Positions 34,083 through 45,904 of a stretch of DNA of 64,000 bases are shown piece after piece (position 1 is the first letter of the stretch; every line of letters begins with the position of its first letter). The stretch is from Amanita rubescens. Its lineage: Eukaryota; Basidiomycota; Agaricomycetes; Agaricales; Amanitaceae. The DNA lies in contig WION01000046.1 in assembly GCA_015039365.1 (NCBI GenBank), positions 186,001-250,000 of the forward strand, given 5' to 3'. The position numbers were made by a program, and so were the translations under genes. Under the pieces are notes generated by a model, which saw only the letters and a program-made list of their open reading frames with translations, had not been told where the DNA came from and searched no databases.

Positions 34083-36068
34083 ATGTCCCCATCTCTCGGA
34101 AACACGTTAGTATCCTTCTACATTCAAGACCTGACTGACTAATATTCCGGTGATAGACTGGGGGCCGTATTCATAGGCGTAGTAGTAGCTTCAGCGTGAG
34201 GGTCTACTTTGCTGCCTAAACCAAATACTGACTACTAAATTATACGAATATGATAGTCTGCTTGGAGGTCAGTTCGTCACTGCTGGATCCCCACTTCACG
34301 GCTAATCCGCTTCAAGTGTCTCTCATACAAGCATGGTATTACTATACACATCAGAACGACAGATGGCCATTCAAGACACTGGTAAGCACTCATTCATACC
34401 CTTTGTATAGAGCTTGATCTTTCAGGTCTCTGCTGTTATGATCTGCGACGTCATTCATCAAGCCCTGATTACGCATACAAGTCAGTCCGTTACCGTCTTC
34501 GCTCCTTGAATTCAGGCTAACGCGAGCAGTTTATACTTACCTAATTACATACTTTGCAGAACCTGCTCAGCTAGAAAATATCGTCTGGTACGTTTTCTTA
34601 TTACCGGGTATATGAGCATGGCTGACGGCCTCTTGTTATAGGAGTCTTGTCGTAAGTGAAGGTTATCTTGCCCACATGCATCCTATCGTAACTCGCTACA
34701 GGTCGAAGTTTTGTTCAACGTAAGTTTTGTTCATTTACAAGACATGAACCCAATAACGTTACGATTGTAGGGCATCGCGTGTCTTCTTGTCCAAAGGTAC
34801 GAAACTTGGACAAAATTGTCCGATTTAATTTTTTCACCTTCTCCCCGATAGCTTCTTGACTATGCGCGTGTGGCGTCGTAAGTATCCTCGTGTGGCCTAT
34901 TGTTTTGGGAAACGCTAACTTCGATGTGTCAGTGAGCGAACGTAATATTTGGGTGACTTCTATCATCGTGAGTCAAGTGTTACGCCGTCGTCATTGCCCC
35001 TTCATTCGTGACCTGAAAAATGACATTGGCAGGCTGCTTTCGTCGTTTCAGAGTTCGGTGAGTCCGTCAGTAATTTCGCTCGTCAATGTGACTCACAGCG
35101 TGGTAGCATGTGTTGTCGGTTAGTATCGGAGTCTTTATAAAAGGACACTCATTGAATCTTCTTTTTTTTTTGCAGTATATACGGGTTTAGGGTACGTGCA
35201 TAATATTCTATCATTTGCAAGAGCAGCATTCACGCCGGGTCACGTCCTCCAGGTTCACCGTGAAAACCTTTCTCCAACTGGCGAAATTGAAGGCAAGCCA
35301 AGCTTTTTCTGGAGGTCAATACAGCTTAGTAACGTCTATCAACAGCGACTGTCGATAGCAGTAAACGCCCTGGCCGCAGCTGGAGATGTGTCAATCGCAG
35401 TCGTATTATGCACGCTGCTCCATAAATGTCGAACGGGCTACCATAGGTGATGTACTAACTTTGAGCCGCTACTGGTATGTACTAACCGTGAATCAGGTCC
35501 GATACCGTAATCAACAAGCTCGTCAGTGAGCCCAGTTGACGTTCATACTGCCAAACTTACATTTGGTAGATTCTGTTTACAGTTAACACTGGTCTTCTCA
35601 CAAGGTCCGTTTTTCTTGAAATCGTACCTACGTTATCGGGCTAACACGATTTTCCTAGCCTATGCGCCCTCGCGTCCTTGACTTCGGTTGGTTACATTCT
35701 GGTTCATTTCATTTTCGCTAACTAATATCCTAGATCGTAGTCGGAGGGGATAATTTCGTTTATATTGCTTTCTTCTTCTGCCTTGGGCGACGTAAGCTTC
35801 TCCCCGCCCTCGTTTCACTCGCGGTTAATATTAACGGAGAAAAGTCTACTCCAACTCGTTGCTGGCCACGTTGAATGCAAGAAAGATGTTTCGATGCACG
35901 GACTTTATCCCAAGCAATGGAGAAGATCGTCCGCTTTCTTTGCGCGATGTACCCAAGACAACAACGATTAGTTCTAGAGTAAGTTCCCTTCCTGTTTTAA
36001 GTCGTGGTAGTAGCCCGCTGGTGTCTTCGAATACGGTGTCACTGCGTGGCGAAAATCTAAGCATTTAA
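34083..36068 (+). CDS. DUF6534-type multi-pass membrane protein
   Basis: About 16 short exons assemble from MSPSLGNTLGAVFIGVVV: 'LIQAWYYYTHQNDRWPFKTL', 'VSAVMICDVIHQALITHT', 'IYTYLITYFAEPAQLENIVW', 'SLVVEVLFNGIACLLVQSF', 'LTMRVWRLSERNIWVTSII', 'AAFVVSEFG', 'QRLSIAVNALAAAGDVSIAV', 'VLCTLLHKCRTGYHRSDT', 'VINKLILFTVNTGLLTS', 'LCALASLTSIVVGGDNFVY', 'LGRLYSNSLLATLNARK', then a polar Ser-rich tail to 36068. The layout of seven hydrophobic spans with D-x(3)-Q-x-L and R-x-S-D-x-x-I-N-K-L-I matches the large basidiomycete DUF6534 family, thought to be plasma-membrane proteins of unknown function. The last acceptor uses AAAAG|TC near 35843. Some middle exons (35176-35330) are less certain. Confidence 0.8.
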
Positions 36069-36728
36069 TGTTGCTGACTTCCTTCACTTGAATAGCGCGC
36101 TGATGACGTCTCAATCAGGATAGACACTAGCAAAATTACGGAGTCGGAAAAATATCTGGCTGGTGGGGATATCCGCCAGAGCAGTTTGGAATTGGCGATG
36201 GATGAGAAGGAAGACTCGACCGGTAGGCGTTGTTCCCTCCTTTCGAACGTATCGATACTGATCGTCTCGGAAGAATATTAAACGGCGCAGACTACCCATG
36301 AAAATGATGAAGAGGAGATTCTCGCTTATTTTTTTTATTGTTATGGTCGTTGCAGGGCATGGGGCTGTCGTTGCTTGAAGTAATCATGAAAGTTGCGTAC
36401 ATATGTTTTTATTATTTGGTGCATAGCGCGTACGAAGTTCATTCACCGTGACGTTCTTGTTTTGTCCTTCGTTCACGTTCGAAGAAGGGTATCAGGGTGC
36501 GACTGTGCTAAAGGATTCTATTACATAATAATATAGTTTTTCCCGTCTTGTAATGGGTCACTTAGGGTAGGCACGGACTTTCCACAACGCCGATGACGAT
36601 ATCACGGCATGAGACAGATTCCAAATTTAAATAAACGACTTATTACCGCTCGCAGGTTATTTACTTAGCGCACTTCTTCCAATGCCCGTTACACGTTTCC
36701 TCGCCCACCCCATCTACTCCGAGCAGTC
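36069..36728. other. Intergenic gap
   Basis: No gene is recognised. A short minus-strand frame (36299..36111) has no family feature. The last ~130 bp before 36729 resemble the region upstream of the secreted gene at 31581 ('cgcacttctt', 'gcccgttacacgt', 'gcccacccc'), so the duplication includes the promoter. Confidence 0.5.
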
Positions 36729-37345
36729 ATGCGTTCCTTCTTGTCCGTATTTGCTCTCCTCCGAGCCTTTACCGCCTCCGCAAATTTAACTGACTCCGTA
36801 GGCTGTCATTCATTACTACCAGTATCTCATCAAACATGTCACTGCAAGTCTAATGTAGTTGCTTGTGAACGCGTTTTCTTCACTTGGAGAGGAGGCGAAT
36901 GTACGTCCTCAACGGTCACTTAAGCCCGTATTACCTGGTTCGTTATTGACATTATTCCCCATTCGTATCAACTTGACTACGAAATTTCGGTTTGATTACT
37001 GTAGAGGTGAGCACACTTATTATGATCCTAATCAGTCGCGGACTAACTTTGGAGTAGCATTCTCCCGGGGGATACTCTGACGGATGCCCCTCTTAATAAT
37101 AGTTTCCCTCCAAACTGGAGACGTTCCTTGGAAGATTGCTACCGACAGTGAGCTACATAGGGATAACCGATCGAGGTCCTGTAAGCCCATTTATTCTAGG
37201 AACATACATCGGTTTAACCCTCTGTGACGGTGACGGGACAAGCTATTGCGCAGACCGCACCCGAAGTTCACCATCGATCCGGGAACTAGTACGTCCGAAT
37301 TCTTCCGATTTTTCGAGTTTATTGACGTAATTTGTAGCTGATGAA
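36729..37345 (+). pseudogene. Decayed copy of the secreted-protein gene
   Basis: The first exon still encodes a signal-like peptide (MRSFLSVFALLRAFTASA), and the next reads 'NVVACERVFFTWRGG', parallel to 'NAVVCQTVLINWRGG' of the copy at 31581. The PYYL exon has lost one C after a changed acceptor (cttaag|cccgtattacc), which shifts the frame. The following part has an in-frame stop and deletions around 37070-37140. The splice signals around the 2-nt exon (ACTGTAG-AG-GTGAGCAC) are still visible at about 37001-37018. Confidence 0.75.
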
Positions 37346-37665
37346 TCTTTGACAAACCGGTAAGCACTCCGCTGTAGTGCTGTCGAGAACTGGGCCTCGT
37401 GTCACTGTTTCTGAATTGATTCTAAATAAAATAAATCTAGTTTGAGGCGTATAAAATGGATACGAGTGCGTAAAAGTGAAGCGCGAGTGAGTACTAGGTA
37501 CGAATCATATATTAGGCTGACTGAAACTTGCGTGATGCCTGAGCGACGCGAACAAAATAAATTACGAACAAAACATCCTTTCAATCAGAAGCCACGCTTC
37601 TCGTGTCGCAGCGTTATATTTACGTTATTTTTCATAACCGTGTTTGCAGAAACTACGGCTCAACG

Positions 37666-39488
37666 CTACTGAACCTCGGGTAGCCCAGAATAGACACGCT
37701 GTAGCCTATGAGCGTGTGGATCTGGCCTGTTGGAGGTACGTTTGTTGGCGGGGTGTTTGGTCTTGTGTTCGTGAAGTTCAGGACCTGCGGGATAACCCGG
37801 ACCCTCCGCCCTGGCAGCGCCATTGGAAGGACCAAATCGATTTACGGGGTGCGTCGGTGAATGGCCTGGCAACTCCTCATATGTTGAGCTTGGAGGATGA
37901 CTTGGCGCAGATCTCGAACCTGGAAATCGGAACATCTTCCAAAACGTCTTGATTTTTTGCCAGATATTTGTTGCAGTACTCTTTTCCTTTCCTAGTGTCC
38001 GCGTCCTATGATCTGATCTACCACGGGACGTCTCGGGGCTCTGAAGAACGGCGGATCCGGGACTATTTGGGGGTACGGACTGATGTCTTGTCCAAGCCAT
38101 CATTGTCTTCCGGATATCTCCTATCGCTGGTCGTTTCGCCGCATCCCGCACCCAGCACCATTGAATCAAATTCCATGCCCTGTCACTCAATGGTGGTTCA
38201 TGCAGTCGAGGAGGGTGCTCTCCTCGAGATATCATCTTCATGATTTGAATGTCCTTTGACCCCGCGAACGGCATACCATCGTATTGAATCTTCGTTATCC
38301 CCCTTTTAGGATTGATACCAACACATTTATTAATTCTTACCTCGTAATAGAGACAACCAAAAGCATACACATCCGACTTTTGCGTTCTGGCCGTGGATAG
38401 TAAACCATCGTCCAGAGGCAAATCTCCTTCTGGGGGAATTCCGAATAGCTCGGGAGCGGCAAAGTTGTAATGTCCCGCCCCGGAACGGGTAACCGTAGAT
38501 TCCGAATACCGGGTTAATCCAAAATCGGCGATTTGAACGTGAAAGTTAGCGTCCAAGAGAACGTTATCCTGAAGAAGACGGTTCAGCATTTCAATTTAGT
38601 GCATTTCATGCAGCTTACCCCTCGCAGATCGCCGTGAACTACACCTTCTGAATGGATATATTCGATTCCTTGGGCCACTTCCAATAGCTTACAGGGAGAT
38701 AGGTGAGCAGCATGAATCGCCGAAGGATGAAAGTCATACAAGTCTTTCTACGTCAACTGTCGATCGAGGGACCTTCTTCCGCCATCTGGATAGAGTACCG
38801 TTCTCCATATATGGAGAAACAAGGAAAAATTGTGATTTTGATCCGGTTTCATAGATGCCTAGGAAGGGTAGGACAAATTGGTGATTGAGAGACCGCCACA
38901 TCAGCGCTTCTCGACAGAAGTCCTGTTTGAGCGGATATCAATCAACGGTGAACGACGTGGTGGGAGTTATTTACGACGTACGACATTGTTATGCGTTTTG
39001 TATAAGACCTTCAGCGCAACAGCCCGCTTTCCTAGTTTGCCCTTGAAAACGAGCCCGAACCCTCCACCACCTATGATTTCACGATGGACCTCCGTCTTAA
39101 CCCCCGTCACGAACAATGACGCTGGTATAACAGGTGTCTTTGTAATGACTTTGAACATGAATCGCCTCGCGCGCCGGTTGGCGTCTAATTTTGCATCCTG
39201 ATGCGATAGGTGACCGTTACGCAACAGGTAAAGCATGAAATCCAGCAGAATCTTGACGTCTACTTCGTCCCTTAGCTGAGCGGCAACATTGACGTAGTCT
39301 TTCATGAACAACAGCTGGCGTGTTAGTTCAATGGTCTCCCGATTTACGACAGACTTGATAGAGGACCTATGCTACTAGCTTTATGTAAAAGGAATGGATA
39401 AGTTTGAACGCTAAGGCTATCGCACCTTCTTTTTCTTAAGAATAGAAAGCAACGATGGAAGAGGTGTGCTGTGTGAGTTGTTCTGCAT
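37666..39488 (-). CDS. TKL-type kinase, single unit, active-like
   Basis: Leader exon from 39488 (MQNNSHSTPLPSLLSILKKKK), helical region (SSIKSVVNRETIELT...NRRARRFMFKV), glycine loop [19 protein letters not shown], '[18 protein letters not shown]', '[13 protein letters not shown]', '[19 protein letters not shown]', 'FAAPELFG', '[12 protein letters not shown]' and 'LSDRAWNLIQWCW...RPAIGDI'. All kinase motifs are present. The C-terminal tail is long and polar. Its start (RHQSVPPNSPGSAVLQSP) resembles the linkers that lead to Hsp70 in neighbouring genes, but no Hsp70 follows. The last part (KTKHPANKRTSNRPDP) lies antisense to a region shared with the segmental duplication. Probably a kinase that lost an Hsp70 partner. 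Confidence 0.85.
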
Positions 39489-40718
39489 GGCAAGACGCGA
39501 TTCGGATGGGGGTTGAGAACAGAAGCGATAAAGCCACGTGCGCCGGCCTTGTAAGGCTGGTTTTCCAGATTCGAGTCAGGTTCTTATAACGGGGACATTT
39601 GGTTTTTGCCGCTCAGGGCTTCCAAGGCGCAGATTGCGATGCTGGTGCCATATAACCGTGGCACAGCCTTGGGGGCCAAGGTTGTTGTATATCCGGGTGG
39701 GAATATTTCCCTCCAAATTAGGCATTATCTACGTAATCGCACACGTAACGAGTTATCGGATTCGTAAGCCAGTGATTTAATTGTCCTGCTTTCCTTATAC
39801 CTCGATTCCGACACGCAGGACATAGACATATACGGTGCTATTCTTCCCATCGCCCCACGCACTCGCTTCATTCTCGACTTCGACATGAATGTTGTATCTT
39901 CAAATAGACCCGCACAGCTACATACCTATACTACCTGTATGTGTTTGTCAGCTGATGACGTCCTGTGCTGTAGAGTAGTACCATAAGAGGAACAAGTTAA
40001 GAAAATACAACAAAGATTCTCTAATCAGGGAAACACGCGATCACCTGCGATCGACGCAGTAATAGCAGACACATACGCATTATGCCTCGCCCATTCGCGA
40101 GGGTCGATGCAGATCCCCAGGTTCGGATTAGCAGGATCAGTGGGAGACTTCGTAATTGTATGCCAGCTACTTAAACACAGAGCGCCGTAAGTCATTTGTT
40201 TCTATTTCGTTGTTACTTCCCTTTTGATTCAAGCTCGAATTCCTCCTTTCACGCATATCCGTATGATACCTTTCGGATTCATCTCAGTTCCGAAAACTGC
40301 GTGCGACTACAACAATGGCTTGAACAATCGCCTTGCACCGATCTGGCTTCTTCACTTCACACGCGGGTCCCTCGTGTTGACTCTTTTAGCACGGGGCTGA
40401 TGCTTTCCCGGCATTGAAGAGCCGTCGTTTCCCGCGTGAAAAGACCAATGTGATTGGCGAGATGTGTGGTGACGCACGAAATTATGTTCCGACGGTAGCC
40501 TGCTGGAATATCCAAACAAAACGTGCTGGTCAGAATCGTAGAATACTTCACGATATCGAATAAATATTTTCCACATAAATACATTCCGCAGAAGATGAAG
40601 TCCATGTTATGTTACAGACTGCTGATAAACGTAGGCTACATATTAGGTGACTAAATATTATCTATTATCGTCCTACTTCGCCATTCAGACTCTGCTTTTC
40701 GAGAAAGATGGGCAAAAC
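39489..40718. other. Intergenic gap
   Basis: About 1.2 kb without a recognised gene. The small open frames on both strands (for example plus 39538-39780 and minus 40605-40357) carry no family motif. The right part is the 3' flank of the kinase-Hsp70 gene. Confidence 0.45.
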
Positions 40719-43335
40719 TTACCATTGCCATCCCCATTCTTGGTTATCATGAAGCAGGACGCCTCGTACCTCGGTTTTATCCATTTCGAGGCCTACTTCA
40801 AAATCTACCAGACGATCGATAAGTCCTGCCTAGGGAAGCGTTGCACTACGTTACCTGTATAGAATCCACCTGATTGATACATCCTCGCGTTTTGCTTGAA
40901 AGTTGGTAACGAGGAGAGATCGATTGCCCATTTACAGCGTTCGCCGATTGTGCCTTCGTCAGCGTATCTCATGATTTTGTCTTCATCACTTGCGAAAATC
41001 GTTACGACAAAAATGCAATCTATAAAGATAACTATGAGCGGTTCGGGAGAATACGTAGGTATAGTACCTAGCGCGTTCTTTGAGAATTTTCTAGGTGAAT
41101 TGTCATTAGGATTAAGATTCCATTTCGACGAACTAATCACCGGAATAAGGATATCGACCGTTGCCTGTATTGGCAAGATGAGATGAGTTCCGCAATAAAA
41201 CTATTATGCGCACCCTTTCCTGAGAATAGTCCCCTTTTCGAGCAGGTACCGCACCCTAGCGAACTGTCAACTGAGGTCCGGCCACATTTTCGCAATATAC
41301 CTATTTTCGCAAATTGCAGTACTTCCATAATTATTCATGACATACTCAGGCCTCCTTAGCACGTCTTCTCGCTCTGCAGGAAGCTTTACCTTGCATCCAA
41401 ATAAAATCAATAAAGAAGCGCCTCAGGAAGAATAGAAAACACACATTTATCATATACGAGCGAGGTGCCATGACCGACGATACGAGTTGCTTCTCTAACA
41501 AGCCACATTGAACTGCTCCACGTAAAGTCGCAGTGCCCGCATCGGCTGGCCTTGAGATGGTTGCAATCTTTGACCCGAACTGAGTCTAGATACTGATCAG
41601 CACATTCTTGGGAAACCTCGATGAGCGTACCTCGATGCGTTGTTTCAGGTACACGCTTCCAGCACCTCCTACAAGAAAAAGCGCATCAATTGACTCAGTC
41701 ATCTTTTCGATTTGCTGTTCAATCAAAGTGAGAACCTATGGTGCAATACGAAACGTAAGAGTGGAAAGGATGGCAGGTATGTTAATAGCAACAAACCTGA
41801 TTGATGACGGGATCGAAGACCATATCACGGAGCAGTTTCCCAGGTATGCAGAGTTGACCGTTTATTAGGCCGACCGAAGGGTCATTTGGATCCTCCCGGT
41901 TAAAGCAAGTGAAATGGAACATGGTGGCTATGAAGATCAAATCAGCTACTTGCAGAGACTTCCATAAACTTACACACTTACCATCGTCATCAAGACCTAG
42001 ATACGTCAGCTTCTCAGTCTCAGCAAACGAATGGACTATAAGGGTCATGTAAAGTTGTCGAGGATGCCGACGATTTCTGTATATTATACTGACCGAAGTA
42101 AGCCAAAGATGCGGCGTCGAGATGCGCTGGGTGGTCGCTTAGAAGAATCTGTGATGAACGTAAGCTGAATATCCATCCCAGGCTCAGGCACAATCGACCT
42201 TACTTTAACAAGACCTCGAAATCTCATGTCCATAGAAATGCTGCCGCAATCGGAACTCGATTGTTTACACATCTCGGCAATTTCAGGATTTTCCGTTTCA
42301 CCGATCACCTATATATCTATGTCGTACTTTGCCACATCATGCGTTGGGAAAGCTAATCACCTTATAAACCTATCAAAGCACGGTCAAGAAAAAGGCTGGT
42401 ATAGTCAATTGGGCGTTCTTACGGCAAGAGTGCAACTTCCTCCTCCCGCGTCGACAATCATGAAGTTCTGAGACAGGATTAAGCGGTCTATATCTGCGTG
42501 AAGGGAACAGTAAACTGCTGCTGCCTCGTTCTCAGCGATAATGTGAAGACGATCTCGCCATCTATGATCGCTATTCCTCTCCTTTTGGACTAATCCAGCT
42601 GTGGTAGCCGCTTCTCGCATTATCTTGCGACTCTCTTTGTCCCATGTAGCCGGTACTGTCAACCAAATATCCGCATAATCTAAAAAGGATGAGAAGACAT
42701 TCTAAAGACAACGAAAACGAATGTACTCAGATCAACAGCACTACCTGCTTGCCGTACTATTTGATACTTGGCGTATTCCCATAATCGTTCCAAATAGTCA
42801 ACGATCAAGTCAAAGGCCTGTTTCCTTGGCTATTATCCGAGGAAATTGTCACTTTTTCAGATGAACGAGGGAAATAGGGACGGACTGGTAAACTTGGTAA
42901 TCTGGCGGACGCTTCATTATGCAGATTTTGTGGTTCCATGAAACATTTAAACCATTCACAACGTACAGTTCCATGGATCTGACCTGCGCTCTTGGCTTCA
43001 AGGCCCCAGGCTAAGACGCGACCCTTCCGGTCGTATAGCAGGCAAGTGGGTATCTACGTATGGATAATTAAGTCATGAAACGTTATGGACAAATCGCGCG
43101 TACCTCTCTCAAAGTTTCAAGAGATCCGTGTTCAATTTTGCCCTCGGAAATACGTGAAAATGCGTATGCCTAAGCAGTGGATGAAGTTATATACATCATA
43201 TCATCCTCAACATGAGGCTTGACTCACAACTCCAGAAAAAGTGGTACCTATCGCATAACAATAAGGAACGGTTATTGCTTCGTCGAGTCGTCACTCACCG
43301 AAATCGATTGCGATCGTTATTTTCCCTTCGTTCTC
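40719..43335 (-). other. Gene 40719-44955: HSPA12-like Hsp70 module, uninterrupted
   Basis: Phosphate-1 'GKITIAIDFG', 'WGLEAKSAGQIHGTVRCEWF', 'LTVPATWDKESRKIMREAA', 'ENEAAAVYCSL', phosphate-2 'NFMIVDAGGGSCTLAV', 'VFDPVINQV', adenosine-site 'ALFLVGGAGSVYL' (one residue shorter than the paralogue's GGFAG), then 'RPADAGTATLRGAVQCGL' and 'FVVTIFASDEDKIMRYADEG'. The final short exon (xVTLDFF) seen in the other two copies is absent; translation stops at TGG TAA across what is the donor in its paralogues. Phosphate-2 reads GGGSCT where the others have GGGTCD: the Asp is changed to Thr. Confidence 0.8.
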
Positions 43336-44955
43336 TGCACGTGACGGAGTTCGAGGGACAGGTGGTGTGCGGGTACGGGTAGATAATGGTGGTGTGGTAG
43401 ATACATTACCGGGGTTGAAACCAACGAGGAGTTTGGTGGTCAGAAAGGAATTCGATCCGTCCAACAAAGATGCGCCATTGAATGAAATTTCATTGATAGA
43501 ATGCTTGGATATAGTTCCAAATTGATCGAAGCGTGGCCATGGACTTTGCAACGTCCGAGATTCTGAATTTGGAGTATTAGAAGTAATAGATCTCCATGCT
43601 CTCATTCGGTTTGCGATGTCTTTCATCATTGGCCGTTTGGAAGGTTCCTTCTTCCAGCAACGGTGAATTAACTTCCACGCCTCATCACTCAAAGGTGGTT
43701 TGTTTAATCGAGATGGACGCTCCCCTTTAGAGACGCGCTTCACGATCTGAATGTCCTTTATTCCCGCAAAAGGAATAGTGTCGAAATGAATCTAGGCGGC
43801 TCGTTGTTTAGCAAGAGAATCAGCTTCTTGGCTCTCACTCACCTCGTAATAAAGACAGCCGAATGCATATATGTCCGCCTTTTGGGCCCTGTCCAGCGAT
43901 TGGGCATCGTCGGCATTATCGGCAGGATAATCTTCGAACAACTCGGGGGCTGCGGAGTTGTAGTGTAGTGCCGCTCCTGATTGAGTAACGGAAGAGTCTG
44001 AATGCCGGGTTAATCCAAAATCGGCGATTTGAACATGAAAGTTGTCGTCCAAGAGGACGTTATCCTAACGGAGCGGATCAGTATTAGAACAAATAATGTG
44101 TCAGGTACAGTACCCCGCGAAGATCACCATGAACTACGCCTTCTGAGTGAATGTATTCAAGACCTTGAACCACTTCCATCATCTTATAGGGAGTGTGAGT
44201 ATAACGGACAGTCGAAAGAGGCAAAGTCATACCCGTTCTTCTATCTCAACTGTTGATCGATTGGTTTTCTTCCGCCATTGGGATAAAGTACCATTCGTCA
44301 TGTATGGGGATACAATGAATAATTGTGATGTTGCTTCATTTTCGTAAATCCCTAGGAACTGGTAACACGAACTTGTGATTGAGAGATCGCCACATCAAGG
44401 CTTCGCGACAGAAATCCTATTTGGGCCGAGATTTATAAATGGGTCATAAGATCGATGGGCAACGTACAATATTGTTATGAGTTCTGTACAACACTTTCAG
44501 CGAGACGGGTGCTCCTTTCAGTTTTCCCCTTAAAAACGAGCCCAAACCCGCCACCATCAATGTATTCGCGATGAGCCTTCATGCTAACGCCTGTCACGAA
44601 CAATGAAGTTGGCACGACGGGCGTCTGTGTCATGGCTCTGAACATCAATCGCCTTGCACGCCGGCTGCTATCCGGTTTTGCGAAGTCTCCGCTGCGCAGC
44701 AGGTAAAGCATGAGATCCATTAGATTCTTGACGTCCGAGGCATTGCTTAAATCACTGGAAAGGTTGGCGAAGTCCTTCGTGAACAGCAGCTTGCGCGTCA
44801 GTTCAATAGTTGAAGCATTTATAACGGACGTAATCGGATTCCTCGGCTAATATCCTTAGGTTAGGCTTTTGGAATTTCTAATGTCGGCGCACCTTCCTGC
44901 CTCTAAGAATCGAAAGCAGTAACGGGAGGGAAGAGCCGTCTGAATCCTCTTCCAT
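40719..44955 (-). pseudogene. Kinase-Hsp70 fusion gene with two frameshifts in the kinase N-lobe
   Basis: Leader from 44955 (MEEDSDGSSLPLLLSILRGRK), helical region 'NPITSVINASTIELTRKLL', glycine loop [11 protein letters not shown]. One extra base in the G/A run at about 44526-44531 shifts the frame before 'KLKGAPVSLKVLYRTHNN'. A second extra base near 44362 interrupts '[14 protein letters not shown]'. From there the kinase is open: HGDLRG, '[19 protein letters not shown]', 'SAAPELFE', C-lobe, Ser/Pro linker and an uninterrupted HSPA12-like Hsp70 ending at 40719 (EWGWQW). Unless the shifts are sequencing errors, no full-length product forms. The motifs otherwise look intact, so decay is recent. 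Confidence 0.75.
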
Positions 44956-45904
44956 AACTCCAAGACACGATGGGGGCTAATACGAGAGGGATCAAACCAC
45001 GTGTTTGCCTTCAGTTCTTGCCCTTGCACAGCCGGTGGTGTCACTACGCGCCTGGTCCAGGTGCGGCGCTTCCGAATCCCGTGACTGGTGACATAAAATC
45101 GGCAGCCCTTAGAGCGCAGTGTCGATTTATCAAGCAAGTGGAGATAAAGGGGGGCCGTGTATCTGTTTTGGCGTGTATGTTCGGTTACCAACTACGGCAT
45201 GGTTCTCACGACATGCACAGTCCGCACCACAGCTCGCACCACAGCCTGAACCGCATCGCTCACGCTGGTCTTTCCCCTTCTCCTGGCAGTCCTTTCCTAC
45301 TGCCTCATGACGTCATAACCACATAGCGGTGGGATATTCATGATGATGATCTTTGGCAATTAGCAACGCCGCATCATATGATCCAAGCATCGTGTAAAAT
45401 CACTGAAATATTTGCTTCAGAATTCGAATTCGGCTTCGAATTGGACAGCGCAGAGGTGCGAGGCGTCATAGTACACAAAGAACAGCCATGGAGAAGGTAC
45501 GTCCCGGTATTTCCTCAAGCAAATGGTTGACGAACTGCGGCCTTAGATTTTTCTTGAGATTTTGTCTTGGTTGGGTTTGGATAGCGTCTATCCGTCGTTC
45601 TCCAGACGATTGGACTTTTCCATGCCCTCCTTTTACCCCCTGATAGCATGAATGGACGATGTCTTCAATTGCTACTTCCACGCCAATTCTTAGATTGAAA
45701 TAATGTCAACTATACACGACACCTACGGTTTAATCAAGTGAAATATGCTGATATGTACATTCATGCTATCCAGAAAGAAAAATGAACGAAGAATGCATAC
45801 TACCCTGATACAACATGAGACGGAAAGATCAAAAGAAACAGAAAAACAGGCCAGAACTATCCTGCCAACAGATCCAGGGTACATTACCGAATGCGTCATC
45901 TCAG
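44956..45904. other. Intergenic gap
   Basis: No gene recognised. The open frames around 44970-45330 (plus) and 45466-45681 (minus) show no domain. It separates two kinase-Hsp70 genes on the same strand. Confidence 0.45.

Noticed and set aside
39541..39620. tRNA-like T-loop (ATTCGAGTC with flanking runs)
   Set aside because: The bases on either side do not pair as a T-arm and no acceptor or anticodon stem can be drawn.
42000..43330. Canonical cytosolic Hsp70 (SSA-type)
   Set aside because: The segments WGLEAK-x(5-8)-CEWFK and the C-terminal part fit the HSPA12-like group, and there is no EEVD end or standard peptide-binding domain.
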